Assembly (NCBI RefSeq): GCF_007830435.1 | Contig: NZ_VLLC01000006.1 | Coordinates: 1 to 56,393 of the forward strand | Source: Desulfobotulus alkaliphilus | GTDB lineage: Bacteria > Desulfobacterota > Desulfobacteria > Desulfobacterales > ASO4-4 | Direction: 5' to 3' | Length of the DNA: 56,393 nt | Part shown: positions 1-8,569 of the stretch, piece after piece | Position numbering within the stretch: position 1 is the stretch's first letter | How the letters are laid out: each line of letters starts with the position of its first letter | The notes under the pieces: model-generated | Database searches by the model: none | What the model was told of the DNA's origin: nothing | Seen by the model: only the letters and a program-made list of their open reading frames with translations | Made by a program: the position numbers and the translations under genes

Positions 1-92
1 TCACTTTCAAATAGCCCCGGAGCCTTGCAACAATACGAAGCTGCTGCAATTACAGCATTGGCAGTTCGAAATAAATTGTGCTGAATAATTAC
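1..92 (+). mobile_element. Right end of palindromic GTAA element (copy 0, cut by window start)
   Basis: The first 92 bases match the right end of the complete copy at 8570-8916, including the terminal CTGAATAATTAC. The following 8 bases (93-100, AAAGTTCA) would be the target duplication, but the left flank lies outside the window. Confidence 0.85.
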
Positions 93-172
93 AAAGTTCA
101 GTCACTATCTCCACCTAAAAGGGCAAACTGTGTCAAAAGATACAACACTTTCCGCTGCTTGCAAGGCCTGCC

Positions 173-200
173 CTTGACAAGTACATTTTTCACCCCATTT
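173..200 (+). promoter_or_regulatory. Sigma-32 type heat-shock promoter of htpG
   Basis: CTTGACA at 173-179 and CCCCATTT at 193-200 are separated by 13 bases. This closely fits the known sigma-32 consensus (CTTGAAA, then CCCCATNT). Transcription would start near 207, leaving a leader of about 60 bases before the htpG start. The spacing is at the short end of the usual range. Confidence 0.75.
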
Positions 201-269
201 TTTGTCGGAAACTGAAACCATGTGCAGGCTTTGTTTTTCAATAGTAACACAGCAAGGAGAAAAAGATCC

Positions 270-2186
270 ATGAAGCAGGAAACCCATGCCTTCCAGACCG
301 AGGTGAAGCAGATGCTCCACCTTATCATTCATTCCCTATATTCCAATAAGGAGATTTTCCTACGGGAACTGATCTCCAATGCATCGGATGCCATAGACAA
401 GCTGAGGTTCAAATCCCAGACCGAACCGGAAATCCTTGGAAGTGACACGGATTTTTATATCCGCATCACGCCGGATAAAGAGAACAAAACCCTGACCATA
501 GAAGATAACGGTATCGGCATGAGCTTTGAGGATGCCGTTGAAAACCTCGGCACCATAGCCAAAAGCGGCACCGCCGGTTTCATGGAAGCCCTGGAAGCCA
601 CCCGAAAAGAAGGGATGCTGACTCCGGAGCTGATCGGGCAGTTTGGCGTGGGCTTTTATTCCTCCTTTATTGTGGCGGAAAAAGTAGTGGTGGAAAGCCG
701 GGCTGCCGGTGCGGATAAGGGCGTACGCTGGGAATCCGAGGGCAGCGGTGAGTATTCCGTGGCAGAACTTGAAAAGGAAAACAGGGGAACCCGCATCACC
801 CTCCACCTGAAGGACGGAGAAGAAGGCGACCTCAACTTCACCGAAGAATGGACCATTAAGGATATCATCAAGCGCCATTCCGACTTCATTGCCTATCCCA
901 TTCTCATGGAAACGGAATCCTACGAGCCCATTCCCGAGGAAGAACAGGAAAAGGACGAAGAGGGCAAGGCAAAGGAAACCATGCGCAAGGTGCGCAAGGA
1001 TGAAACCTTAAACTCCATGAAGGCCATCTGGGCCAGAAAAAAGGAAGAGGTTAAGGACGAGGAATACACGGAGTTCTACCGGCATATTTCCAAAAACTGG
1101 GATGAGCCTGCAGAAAAACTGCACCTGCATCTGGAAGGGGCTGTGGAATATGACGTGCTCATTTTTATTCCCTCCAAGGCACCCTTTGACCTTTTCCAGA
1201 GGGACAGAAGACATGGCCTGCACCTGTACTGCAAGCGGGTCTTTGTCATGGACGACTGCAAGGAGCTTCTGCCGGAATACTTAGGTTTTGTTCATGGTGT
1301 TGTGGACGCACCGGATCTGGATCTCAACGTCAGCCGTGAAATTCTTCAGCAGAACAGCCTTGTGCGCAATATCCGCAAAAACATTGTAAAAAGGGTCTTT
1401 GACCTGCTTTCCAAAATGGAAGAGGAAAAATACCTTTCCTTCTGGAAAGAATTCGGCCCCATGCTCAAGGCAGGCATTCCCACGGATTTTGAAAACAAGG
1501 AAAAAATTGCAGGCCTTCTGCGCTATCCCACCACAAAATCCGGTGAAAAACTCAAAGGCCTTAAGGAATATGTGGAAAACATGGCCGAAGGACAGGAAGC
1601 CATCTACTACCTTTCCGGTGAAAATCTCACGGCCCTCATGAACAGCCCCCATCTGGAAGCCCTGAAAGCAAAAGATTATGAGGTACTGCTCATGACGGAC
1701 CCCGTGGATGAGTGGGTGGTGGACAGCCTGCGGGAGTTTGAGGGCAAACCCCTGAAAAGTGCCGAAAAGGGCGACCTTGAACTGGAAAAACCCTCCGAAG
1801 AGGTGGCCGAAAGTTTCAAGGGGCTCTTTGAATTCATCAAAAAGGAACTGGAAGAGGATGTAAAAGAGGTCAAGGCTTCAGCCCGGCTTAAGGAGTCCGT
1901 GGCCTGCCTTTCCGCCGATGCCTTTGCCATGAGTGCTTTCATGGAAAAGGTCATGCAGGCTTCAGGACAGGAAATGCCCAAACAAAAAAGGGTACTGGAG
2001 CTGAATACGGCACACCCTGTACTTGAGCGGCTCAAGGAACGCTTTAGCGCAGATCCCGCCGACCCTTCCATGAAAGACTGGGCTGCCATGATCTTTGACC
2101 TTGCCGTGGTCAGTGAGGGCGGCCGCATTGAAAACCCCTCCCGCTTTTCCAGGCTGGTGGGTGAGCTGATGGCAAAAACGCTGTAA
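270..2186 (+). CDS. htpG: Molecular chaperone HtpG (Hsp90)
   Basis: This is a 638-residue cytosolic ATP-dependent chaperone that remodels client proteins as a homodimer. The N-terminal GHKL ATPase carries the Mg/ATP motif [11 protein letters not shown] (E33, N37), then DNGIGM and [11 protein letters not shown]. The middle domain has [13 protein letters not shown] and [12 protein letters not shown], typical of Hsp90. A C-terminal dimerisation segment completes the usual bacterial length. The ATG at 270 was chosen because AAGGAG lies about 10 bases upstream and the product then begins [12 protein letters not shown], the normal HtpG start. A sigma-32 promoter lies upstream and a strong terminator directly downstream, so the gene is probably a heat-induced single-gene unit. 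Confidence 0.98.
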   Translation: MKQETHAFQTEVKQMLHLIIHSLYSNKEIFLRELISNASDAIDKLRFKSQTEPEILGSDTDFYIRITPDKENKTLTIEDNGIGMSFEDAVENLGTIAKSGTAGFMEALEATRKEGMLTPELIGQFGVGFYSSFIVAEKVVVESRAAGADKGVRWESEGSGEYSVAELEKENRGTRITLHLKDGEEGDLNFTEEWTIKDIIKRHSDFIAYPILMETESYEPIPEEEQEKDEEGKAKETMRKVRKDETLNSMKAIWARKKEEVKDEEYTEFYRHISKNWDEPAEKLHLHLEGAVEYDVLIFIPSKAPFDLFQRDRRHGLHLYCKRVFVMDDCKELLPEYLGFVHGVVDAPDLDLNVSREILQQNSLVRNIRKNIVKRVFDLLSKMEEEKYLSFWKEFGPMLKAGIPTDFENKEKIAGLLRYPTTKSGEKLKGLKEYVENMAEGQEAIYYLSGENLTALMNSPHLEALKAKDYEVLLMTDPVDEWVVDSLREFEGKPLKSAEKGDLELEKPSEEVAESFKGLFEFIKKELEEDVKEVKASARLKESVACLSADAFAMSAFMEKVMQASGQEMPKQKRVLELNTAHPVLERLKERFSADPADPSMKDWAAMIFDLAVVSEGGRIENPSRFSRLVGELMAKTL

Positions 2187-2194
2187 GTTGAACA

Positions 2195-2227
2195 GGGGGC
2201 AGGCAGAAAAGGCCTGCTCCCTTTTTT
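2195..2227 (+). terminator. Rho-independent terminator of htpG
   Basis: GGGGGCAGGC (2195-2204) pairs with GCCTGCTCCC (2212-2221) over 10 positions with one G-U pair, and six T follow. It begins 9 bases after the htpG stop. Confidence 0.88.
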
Positions 2228-2547
2228 AAGAAACTTGCTGGTGAACCATAAAACAAACACTGACAAACAAGGACGGGCAAGGACAAAAGACAGAAAAAAC
2301 ACGGACAGACAGGGACAGACAGAAATAAGAACTGGTTACAAACGAAACACCGTTATACTTCTGAGTAACTTGAATTTAGTTCTTTTAATTCAAAAGATTA
2401 AAAAATGGTCAATTATCCATCACTGATCGAAATTAGTTTGAATCCTGCACAAGTTACTCTATGACAAGACGCCGTAACGCGGCGTGGGTTGCTGTTCAGG
2501 ACAAAATCAGGCAAAAGAAAAAAACACCTTAAAATCCAGTATCAAAT
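2228..2547. repeat. Gene-free stretch with GGACAGACA-type repeats and a CACGCCG hairpin repeat
   Basis: Bases 2265-2330 are a decayed tandem array around GGACAGACAG. Bases 2346-2499 are a minus-oriented copy of the repeat also present at 7307-7410. Shared parts include GATCAGTGATGGAT, a pair of GTAACTT/AAGTTAC arms, and the hairpin ACGCCG-TAA-CGCGGCGT near 2470-2486. The unit ends GTTGCTGTTCAG, which resembles the left end of the palindromic elements. No gene is supported here. Confidence 0.6.
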
Positions 2548-2877
2548 TCAAACCTGTGAAATTTCCCCAGATTGTTTAAAAGCAAAAGGCTGAATTTTTT
2601 TAAGCTCTTTGTCTTCAGCTTTTTTTGCATTATAAAGATCCCACCTTACCTGAAGATTCATCCAGAAATCTTCAGACATATTGAAAAACCTGGCAAGTCT
2701 CAAGGCACTTCCCGGCGTAATACCCCTTTTTTTATTAACTATTTCATTGATTCTCTGATAGGGCACATGGATGGAATCCGCCAGTTCTTTCTGGGTAATC
2801 CCCATGGGCTTTAAAAACTCCTCCGACAGCATTCCGACCGGATGTGTCGGTTTTCTATGTGTTGGCACCCTGACCAT
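2548..2877 (-). CDS. higA: HigA-like XRE antitoxin, apparently orphaned
   Basis: The 109-residue product is a HigA/VapI-type helix-turn-helix protein. HigA neutralises the HigB ribosome-dependent mRNA endonuclease and represses its own operon. The HTH spans roughly residues 26-65, with GITQKELADSIHVPYQRINE as recognition region, followed by the hallmark SALRLARFFNMSEDFWMNLQ. The ATG is at 2875-2877. Twelve bases upstream on the same strand lies a 3' fragment of a higB gene (separate entry), in the usual higB-higA order and spacing. No intact toxin is present, so this antitoxin probably survives alone as a regulator or a relic. Confidence 0.88.
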   Translation of the reverse strand: MVRVPTHRKPTHPVGMLSEEFLKPMGITQKELADSIHVPYQRINEIVNKKRGITPGSALRLARFFNMSEDFWMNLQVRWDLYNAKKAEDKELKKIQPFAFKQSGEISQV

Positions 2878-2889
2878 AAAGCACCTCTT

Positions 2890-2958
2890 CTATCTGTGAT
2901 AATCTGTTATTTCAACTTCATAAGGACCATCACCTGACCATTTGAAGCATACACGAGA
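2890..2958 (-). pseudogene. higB: Truncated higB toxin remnant (3' end only)
   Basis: The minus strand reads 22 codons ending RVCFKWSGDGPYEVEITDYHR and a stop. This matches the conserved C-terminal end of HigB toxins (R-x-C-F-x-W, then YEVEI-DYH). An in-frame TAA at 2959-2961 interrupts the frame immediately upstream. I found no further HigB-like sequence in the following 200 bases, so the rest of the gene is deleted or unrecognisable. Confidence 0.72.
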
Positions 2959-3130
2959 TTATGGACAACTGACTGGCATTCAATAAGCAAGCTGCAAATA
3001 TTTATACCCGAAAAAACCAAAATTTCAGATGCATTCCTTTTTTATCTTGACCAAACAGACCCTACCATGATTTAAATATAAAATAATATTTTCATCAAAA
3101 AAATCAGCCTGCAAATATATTTACTAATAA

Positions 3131-3236
3131 AATCGAAACGCACTCGACAGGATATCTTCTGTTTCAGCCTTAATGACTAATGATCAGGTCATTTTATCTA
3201 CGTCGAGTGGGAAATGATCTTTTTAGTATATCGAAA
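3131..3236 (+). promoter_or_regulatory. Structured intergenic element, copy A (matches 17753-17858)
   Basis: An outer stem CACTCGAC (3141-3148) / GTCGAGTG (3202-3209) encloses an inner hairpin AATGAC (3172-3177) / GTCATT (3188-3193). It is followed by GGAAATGA and TAGTATATCG (3224-3233). The same order and spacing recur in copy B with a different inner-stem sequence that still pairs. I infer a cis-acting RNA or a regulatory DNA element. It lies about 220 bases upstream of the beta-barrel gene at 3455. I do not recognise it as a known riboswitch. Confidence 0.5.
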
Positions 3237-3392
3237 CTCTTAAAGACAGAAGTTTTTCTTTATTCTAATTACCACTCTGGCTCAACCACTGTTTCACCCC
3301 TATCCTGTTCATGGATTTTGCTCAGGCTTCCCGACAGCTCCAAACTATGATCCGGCCGGATACCTGCCCCCTCCCTGAGGGAGAAGGTTAAA

Positions 3393-3420
3393 AAGGTATT
3401 TCTATTGCAAGAAATACCTT
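3393..3420. promoter_or_regulatory. Perfect 10-bp hairpin before the beta-barrel gene
   Basis: AAGGTATTTC (3393-3402) and GAAATACCTT (3411-3420) form a perfect 10-bp stem with an 8-base loop, 34 bases before the ATG at 3455. On the minus strand it is followed by TTTTTAA, so it could be a weak minus-strand terminator. On the plus strand it would sit in the leader of the mRNA. Confidence 0.5.
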
Positions 3421-3454
3421 AAAAATCATCACAAACTTTAAGAAAGGGAAAAAC

Positions 3455-4036
3455 ATGAAAAGAAAAATATTACTTACCTTATTGATTATCTCTTTTACCC
3501 TGACTTCATCTGCCCTTGCCAGCTCTACCTTTTCCATTGGCGTAGGCTCCTTTACTCCCAAGGACGACGTCATGTCCAGCTTCGACACAGGCTATACCGT
3601 TACGGCAAGCTATGTAACGGCTGCCAGCGATCTTTTTGCCTATGGCGTTGACCTTGCTTTCAACCAGACAGAAGCTACAGGAAAAATTGGAGTATTTGAA
3701 GACAAGGTCACACTATCCACACTTGGGTTGGAAGCACTCATTTATATCCAGCCGAAAGACGCAAAGGTACAACCCTTTGTGGGGGCTGGCATAGGGCTCT
3801 ATGTGAACAACCTTAATGCAAAACTTAACAATGTTGAGTACTTTGATGATTCAGGAAGCGGTTTTGGTTTTGTCGGGAAAGCGGGACTGCGCCTTTTCCT
3901 TGACAACAAATTTTATATCGGCGGATATGGAAAATATTACAGCAACGATCAGGACTTCGAAAACTATGACAAATCAAAAACAACACATAATCTCGGTGGT
4001 ACATGTTTTGTCTTTGAAATAGGTCTTAAGCTCTGA
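3455..4036 (+). CDS. Small outer-membrane beta-barrel protein
   Basis: The 193-residue product has a clear Sec signal peptide (residues 1-23, MKRKILLTLL... ending SALAS). It then shows alternating hydrophobic and polar strands rich in G, Y, F and S, as in OmpW/OmpA-like eight-stranded barrels (SFDTGYTVTASYVTAAS, YIQPKDAKVQPFVGAGIGLY, FYIGGYGKYYSND). It ends EIGLKL, a terminal strand without the common terminal Phe. AAGAAAGGGAAAAAC precedes the ATG. A perfect hairpin and structured element A lie upstream. The substrate or role is unknown. A generic porin-family barrel is the safest call. Confidence 0.8.
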   Translation: MKRKILLTLLIISFTLTSSALASSTFSIGVGSFTPKDDVMSSFDTGYTVTASYVTAASDLFAYGVDLAFNQTEATGKIGVFEDKVTLSTLGLEALIYIQPKDAKVQPFVGAGIGLYVNNLNAKLNNVEYFDDSGSGFGFVGKAGLRLFLDNKFYIGGYGKYYSNDQDFENYDKSKTTHNLGGTCFVFEIGLKL

Positions 4037-4108
4037 TATCCGCTTAGCAGAAATATCGCAGGTTGAAATAACAAGCCAGGCAAACAGAAAGCGTTATCAA
4101 TCCATACC

Positions 4109-5635
4109 TTATTCCCCCATCTTCCCCCGGTGAAGATGGGGATAGTAAAAGTCCAGAATCTCCCGGTAATCTTTTCCCGCTTCAGCCATTCTTCTGGCTC
4201 CCCACTGGCTCATGCCCACACCGTGACCGAATCCCTTTCCCTGAAAGTGAAAAGAACCCCGTTCATGGCGCAGGGTAAAGTCCGTGCTTTTCAGGGTCAT
4301 GGGCCCCACACGGGTACGGAAACGGCCTGCAGGCATGCGCAGATCCCCCCGGCTGCCTTTAAAATCAAGAAAATGAACCCTGCCCGAAGGCGTTGTCCCC
4401 TCAGGCCTGATTTCCTGAATGCGGCCAAGACTGCGAAGCTCGGGCAAAAGCTGCATCAACTCCCTTTCCGTAAAGGAAGATTCCCAGAAACCATTGGGGG
4501 TATTACGGCTCCATGGGTCTGAAACGGCCCTCAGATAGGGCAGTTCTCCTCCCCAGAGAATTTCTGCAGACTCCGTGAAACCACCGCTGTCCGCATGGAA
4601 AGCCGTCAAAGCCGGCTGACCGGCCCAGACCAGCACCTCGCCCCTTGTGGCATCCACGGCAGCGCTGCTCCTTGCATCCTCCCGCTCCGTGGAAAAAACC
4701 TGGGAGCGGACATCGGACTTTACATCATAGGCTTCATAGGCCCTTTTTCTCATCTGATGGAGGGCATAGGTTCTGGCGGCCACGGCCTGGGCTTTCAGGG
4801 CTTCGGCTGGCCATGAAGGTGGCATTTCAGCAGGCACAACGCCCTTGAGATAGCTTTCCATATCCAGCATGTTCACCAGAAGCAGACGCCCCCCCGCCCC
4901 GCTGACCCGCAGCCTGCCCCGATGCCTGCGGCCATCCAGAGTAAAAAACTCCCCGCCATTTTCCACCATCAGGGGCTGCCCCGCAAGGCGGCCATTGACC
5001 CGGAGCCTGCCGTCATTTCCCAATTGCAGGACCAGTCTGTCTCCGGAAAAAAGGTAATTGCCCGTTACCATATCCCTTACCCGGAGTTCCTTTCCGGTCA
5101 GCTGCACACGGTTGGATGAAGCAGAAAGGGCCACCCGAATTCCGTCTCCGCCCGCAAGAAGGGGCAGGGGCTCTTCCCCCTTGAGATAGCGCCAGAAAGC
5201 ACCTGCGCTCTCCCTTCTCGGGTGATCAGGAAAAAGTGCCACAAATTCCGCAAAACTCTGAAATGCCTTTCTTTTATCCCCACGCTCCATGGCCACTACG
5301 GCCCTTTCAAAGCGGATATCCCCCTGCATACGGCTTCCCGGATATTTTTCCAGTGCCCTGTCCAGCGTCTTTTCCGCCGTATTAAAATCCTTAAAATACA
5401 AAGAATGTATCCGGGCCTCCATCCAGAGAGCCTTTGCCCGGTCTTCGCTGCTTTCAGAAACCGCTGCCCAGGAACGCAGAATATGCAGGGCCAGAACCGG
5501 CTGCTCACGGTTCAGGGCAAGACTGACCTCTTCGGGCATGGCTGCAGCAGACAAAGGGCACAGCAGCACACACAAAAAAGTACAGGTTAAAAAAAACGGA
5601 AACTGCCGGACCGTGTTCCCATGAAAAACCCTCAT
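4109..5635 (-). CDS. SpoIID/LytB-type exported protein
   Basis: The 508-residue exported protein has a signal peptide (MRVFHGNTVRQFPFFL... to LSAAA). A TPR-like N-terminal region follows (about residues 40-150, including FNTAEKTLDRALEKYPGS), then a SpoIID domain. Family signatures include VVPAEMPPSWPAEALKAQAV, AFHADSGGFTESAEILWGG and the C-terminal GFGHGVGMSQWGARRMAE. In the known SpoIID family these domains cleave denuded glycan strands of peptidoglycan; the role in Gram-negatives is unclear. The start at 5635 has AAGGG 8 bases upstream and gives a normal signal peptide. An upstream ATG at 5668 would add 11 residues. The gene is divergent from the Mla-type cluster. Confidence 0.88.
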   Translation of the reverse strand: MRVFHGNTVRQFPFFLTCTFLCVLLCPLSAAAMPEEVSLALNREQPVLALHILRSWAAVSESSEDRAKALWMEARIHSLYFKDFNTAEKTLDRALEKYPGSRMQGDIRFERAVVAMERGDKRKAFQSFAEFVALFPDHPRRESAGAFWRYLKGEEPLPLLAGGDGIRVALSASSNRVQLTGKELRVRDMVTGNYLFSGDRLVLQLGNDGRLRVNGRLAGQPLMVENGGEFFTLDGRRHRGRLRVSGAGGRLLLVNMLDMESYLKGVVPAEMPPSWPAEALKAQAVAARTYALHQMRKRAYEAYDVKSDVRSQVFSTEREDARSSAAVDATRGEVLVWAGQPALTAFHADSGGFTESAEILWGGELPYLRAVSDPWSRNTPNGFWESSFTERELMQLLPELRSLGRIQEIRPEGTTPSGRVHFLDFKGSRGDLRMPAGRFRTRVGPMTLKSTDFTLRHERGSFHFQGKGFGHGVGMSQWGARRMAEAGKDYREILDFYYPHLHRGKMGE

Positions 5636-5777
5636 CGTCTGCACCCTTTTTCCCCTGTAACAAGCCATGTTCCTGAGATTGCCTTATCCATTTCTTTCAT
5701 GTAGAAAAGAAAGTCTAGGGATAATGGTTTTTGACCTCTTTTACAAGAAATCCGGCATCAAAAAAAGGAAAAGCACC

Positions 5778-6557
5778 ATGCTTACCTCCATGGTGGGAAA
5801 AACCGGACGCAAAACCCTTGCGCTGCTGGACTACGCCACCCGCATTTTTGCCCTGTTCTGGCGACTGCTGCATTTAAGCCTTTTCCGCCAGAAAGAAGGC
5901 CGCCTCATGGTCCGCAGGGGCATTGTGGAACAGATCTACTTTACGGCCGTTCAGGCCCTGCCCATTATCATACCCATCGCCCTCATTGTGGGCATCCCCA
6001 CCATTCTGCAGCTGGCCATCCTCTCCGGCCAGCAGGAGGCGGGACGCATTGCCGTCATCCTTGTGGTAAGGGAACTTGGCCCCATCCTCACGGCCCTTGT
6101 GGTGACCCTGAGATCTGCCACGGCCGTAACCATTGAACTTGGCTACATGCGTGTACTCAAGGAAATCGAAGCCCTTGAGATGGCAGGCATCGACCCCCTG
6201 CGGCTGATATGCCTTCCCCGCCTTGTGGGCATCACCGTGGCCATTGTCTGCCTTTTTGTCGTTTTTAATGTCGTAGCCATTGCGGGCAGCTATGTTCTGT
6301 TATTCACCTTTACGGAAGCCAGCATTTCCCAGTTTCTGATCAGCTTCAGCCAGGCCATTACGGGCATTGATATCATCGCAAGTTTCACCAAGGCCTTCTC
6401 CTTTGGCATCATCATTTCTCTGGTCTGTATCTACAGAGGCCTTTCCTGCCACAGCAACTTCACATGGATTGCCATCAATACATCAAAGGCTTCCATGGAA
6501 AGCTTTTTCTTCTGCCTTGTGGCCAATATTTTCATTACGGTGGTTTTTTATGGATAA
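5778..6557 (+). CDS. mlaE: MlaE-type ABC transporter permease
   Basis: The 259-residue inner-membrane permease belongs to the MlaE/YrbE family, which moves phospholipids between membranes with an ATPase and an MCE protein. Diagnostic segments include the amphipathic N-terminal helix and several transmembrane helices, with VRELGPILTALVVTLRSATA (the family ELGP motif), EIEALEMAGIDPLRLICLPR and the C-terminal AFSFGIIISLVCIYRG. The start at 5778 has AAAGGA upstream and gives the family length. ATG 5724 is an alternative adding 18 residues. It overlaps the next gene by 8 bases, so the two are translationally coupled. Confidence 0.9.
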   Translation: MLTSMVGKTGRKTLALLDYATRIFALFWRLLHLSLFRQKEGRLMVRRGIVEQIYFTAVQALPIIIPIALIVGIPTILQLAILSGQQEAGRIAVILVVRELGPILTALVVTLRSATAVTIELGYMRVLKEIEALEMAGIDPLRLICLPRLVGITVAIVCLFVVFNVVAIAGSYVLLFTFTEASISQFLISFSQAITGIDIIASFTKAFSFGIIISLVCIYRGLSCHSNFTWIAINTSKASMESFFFCLVANIFITVVFYG

Positions 6558-7224
6558 GGTACAGGGTTTTTCCATAGAACTGAAGAATATACGCCTTGCC
6601 ACGGGCAGCCTGGAACCCTTTTCCTTTGACCTTGCACCGGGGGAAGTCTGTGAGATTCAGTCGGACTCTTCGGATCATGCAAGGAGCATCCTCAAGCTGC
6701 TGGCAACCCTGGAACGTCCTGCGGAAGGGATCTTCATGCTGGACGGAAACGAACTGGATTTTTCCCACTACCAGTCTCTTTTGCCCGTTAAAAGGCGCAT
6801 TGCCTCTATCACAACGGATGCGGCCCTCATCACCAACCGCAGCCTGCAGGAAAATATTCTCATCGGCGAAGCCTGGTATAAAAACACCATGCAACCGGAC
6901 ATGCCACCCCTCTGCCGGGATCTCTGCCAGAAATTCCGCATCGAAGAGAGGCTGCACCTGCGGCCTGCGGCCACAAGCCCCATGGAGCAGCGGGCGGCCA
7001 TTGCCGTACGGGGCCTTGCCAAGTCCCCCGGCCTCATCCTTGTGGAAAGACCCGAGGATTTTGTGGGCAGGCAACGGAAAGCCCTTTTTCTGGATGCCCT
7101 GAAAAGCTTCAGTCGGCGGGGAGCCACCCTTGTATTCTGGAGCGATGATACAGAAACCGGCAGGAACTGGGCCACACGGAAGTGGATGCTGGAAGGACGA
7201 AATTTCAGGGAAATAACTCCCTAA
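6550..7224 (+). CDS. Degenerate ABC-ATPase-like subunit of the Mla cluster
   Basis: This 224-residue protein sits exactly where MlaF is expected and has the length and layout of an ABC ATPase. The nucleotide-binding motifs are lost. At the Walker A position the sequence reads EIQSDSSDHARSILKLL, with no GxxGxGK. The signature region reads SPMEQRAAIAVRGLAKSP in place of LSGGQ. Walker B reads GLILVERPED, with Val before the Glu where Asp is usual, and the H-loop region reads LVFWSDDTE without His. It starts at ATG 6550 inside the mlaE stop region, so it should be co-translated with the permease. It may be a non-hydrolysing partner; a second ATPase may be encoded elsewhere. Confidence 0.75.
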   Translation: MDKVQGFSIELKNIRLATGSLEPFSFDLAPGEVCEIQSDSSDHARSILKLLATLERPAEGIFMLDGNELDFSHYQSLLPVKRRIASITTDAALITNRSLQENILIGEAWYKNTMQPDMPPLCRDLCQKFRIEERLHLRPAATSPMEQRAAIAVRGLAKSPGLILVERPEDFVGRQRKALFLDALKSFSRRGATLVFWSDDTETGRNWATRKWMLEGRNFREITP

Positions 7225-7225
7225 A

Positions 7226-7540
7226 AAGCAACCTGCGCCGTGTTGCGGCATTTTGTCATAAAGTAACTTGTGAAAATACTTCAGAAGCAGCTCACGCCCT
7301 GTTAGGGCATCTTGTCATGGGGTAACTTGTGCCGGATTCAAACTCATTTCGATCAGTGATGGATCATTGGTCTTTTTTTAAGCTTTTGGATTAAAAGAAC
7401 TAAATTTAAGTTACGGAGAAGCAACCCACGCCGTGTTACGGCGTTTTGTCATAAAGTAACTTTTGAAGTTACTCAGAAGCAAAAAACGACGCACAGCGAC
7501 GTCTTATCCTGGAATAAATTGCTGTTCTCAGAAGGAGAAT
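7226..7540 (+). repeat. Cluster of three to four CACGCCG hairpin repeats inside the Mla cluster
   Basis: The 319-base gap holds tandem related units. Each has a hairpin of the form CGCCGTGTTACGGCG (7227-7250 degenerate, 7290-7310, 7419-7445), then TTGTCAT-A-GTAACTT, and often AAGTTACTCAGAAG. The middle unit carries a 100-base insert with GATCAGTGATGGATCATTGG, which also occurs at 2340-2480 in inverted orientation. Bases 7419-7477 are identical to 55347-55405. A more decayed unit spans about 7483-7535. The cluster separates the ATPase-like gene from the MCE gene. Confidence 0.75.
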
Positions 7541-7543
7541 CAT

Positions 7544-8554
7544 ATGGATCTGGAATTCAGCCGCAGGGAGCGTGTGGTGGGAACCTTTGTGGTGGCCATT
7601 ATGGTACTGCTGGTGTCCACCCTTTTCATTCTCGGAAGGGGCAAGGGCTGGTTTGAAAGGCACATCAGCTATTACACAATTTTTGAGGAAAGCTACAACC
7701 TGCAGCGGGGAGCCGCCGTAAAACTCTTCAACACGGATGTGGGCCGGGTGCGCAGGGTCACGGTAACGGGTGAGCATGTCCGGGTGGATCTGGAGATACT
7801 GGAAGCCTACAGTTCCCGCATCCGAGAAGACACCATCGCCACCGTGGAAAGCCCCACCCTCATCGGATCGGAATATGTGTCCATACGCACGGCAGGCCGC
7901 AGCGATGCCCCCCTTGTTCCCCATGGCGGAGAAATTTTCTCACAGGAAAGAAAATCCATATCCGATCTCATTGCGGAGTTCGAGATAGAAAAAACCGCAA
8001 AAATGGTCATCGGAGCGGTGCAGGATCTTTCGGAAATGGCAAGCGCGTTCCGAGACCCCAAGGGGCCGATATTCACGGCCATGGACACGGTGAATCTGAT
8101 TTTAAAGGAATTGCAGGAAGGTAAAGGAACCCTTGGCTCCATTCTGAAATCCCGTGAACTGATGGAAGAAATCCATGCCCGCATGGCAGAGGTCAGTGCC
8201 ATCCTTGTCCATGTGGAAGAAGCTGCGGGCAAAACCCCTGAAAGCGTGGATCTGGTCAACGAGAATCTGGCTCAGCTCAAAGCCATGGGAGAACGTCTGA
8301 ACAGGGATATGGACACCATCATGGAAGGTCTGCATGGGGAGCTGGACAAAATTTCCCGCATGATTGATGATATTGCCGCCGCAGGCAAGGATGTACCCGC
8401 CATCACATCCAACACCCGGTCCGGGATACAGGAAGTGCGGGAAAGTCTGAGGGAGCTGGATAAGGTGGTCACTTCCGTTCAGCAGAATATTCTTATCCGG
8501 GGCAATATTCCCCAGGAAGCACCGGGGGTGGCCCTGGAGGCGGACGGCAGATAA
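7544..8554 (+). CDS. mlaD: MCE-domain protein (MlaD-like)
   Basis: The 336-residue product is anchored in the inner membrane by one N-terminal helix (VVGTFVVAIMVLLVSTLFIL, about residues 11-30). It has one MCE domain (about 38-120: NLQRGAAVKLFNTDVGRVRR, then TPTLIGSEYVSI-like SPTLIGSEYVSIRT). A long helical C-terminal region follows (about 150-325), as in MCE proteins that form hexameric lipid-conducting tubes. The ATG at 7544 has AAGGAGA 7 bases upstream. It belongs functionally with the permease and ATPase-like genes, although a repeat cluster separates them. No MlaB, MlaC or MlaA gene is seen here. Confidence 0.92.
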   Translation: MDLEFSRRERVVGTFVVAIMVLLVSTLFILGRGKGWFERHISYYTIFEESYNLQRGAAVKLFNTDVGRVRRVTVTGEHVRVDLEILEAYSSRIREDTIATVESPTLIGSEYVSIRTAGRSDAPLVPHGGEIFSQERKSISDLIAEFEIEKTAKMVIGAVQDLSEMASAFRDPKGPIFTAMDTVNLILKELQEGKGTLGSILKSRELMEEIHARMAEVSAILVHVEEAAGKTPESVDLVNENLAQLKAMGERLNRDMDTIMEGLHGELDKISRMIDDIAAAGKDVPAITSNTRSGIQEVRESLRELDKVVTSVQQNILIRGNIPQEAPGVALEADGR

Positions 8555-8569
8555 AAATTAAAATAAAAA

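Noticed and set aside
2235-2426. Small plus-strand reading frame rich in K, T and D
   Set aside because: It is composed of the GGACAGACA repeat and part of the hairpin repeat and has no ribosome-binding site.
3131-3236. Cyclic-di-GMP riboswitch (GEMM) for the structured elements
   Set aside because: The conserved GEMM blocks (tetraloop receptor, GGACGCAAAGCC-type segments) are absent. Only the CGCAC start is vaguely similar.
4130-4522. Long plus-strand frames opposite the SpoIID, hisD, cydC and synthase genes
   Set aside because: They are shadows of GC-rich genes on the other strand, without signals or known domains.
7226-7540. CRISPR array
   Set aside because: Units have unequal length, contain palindromes, lack regular unique spacers, and no cas genes are present.
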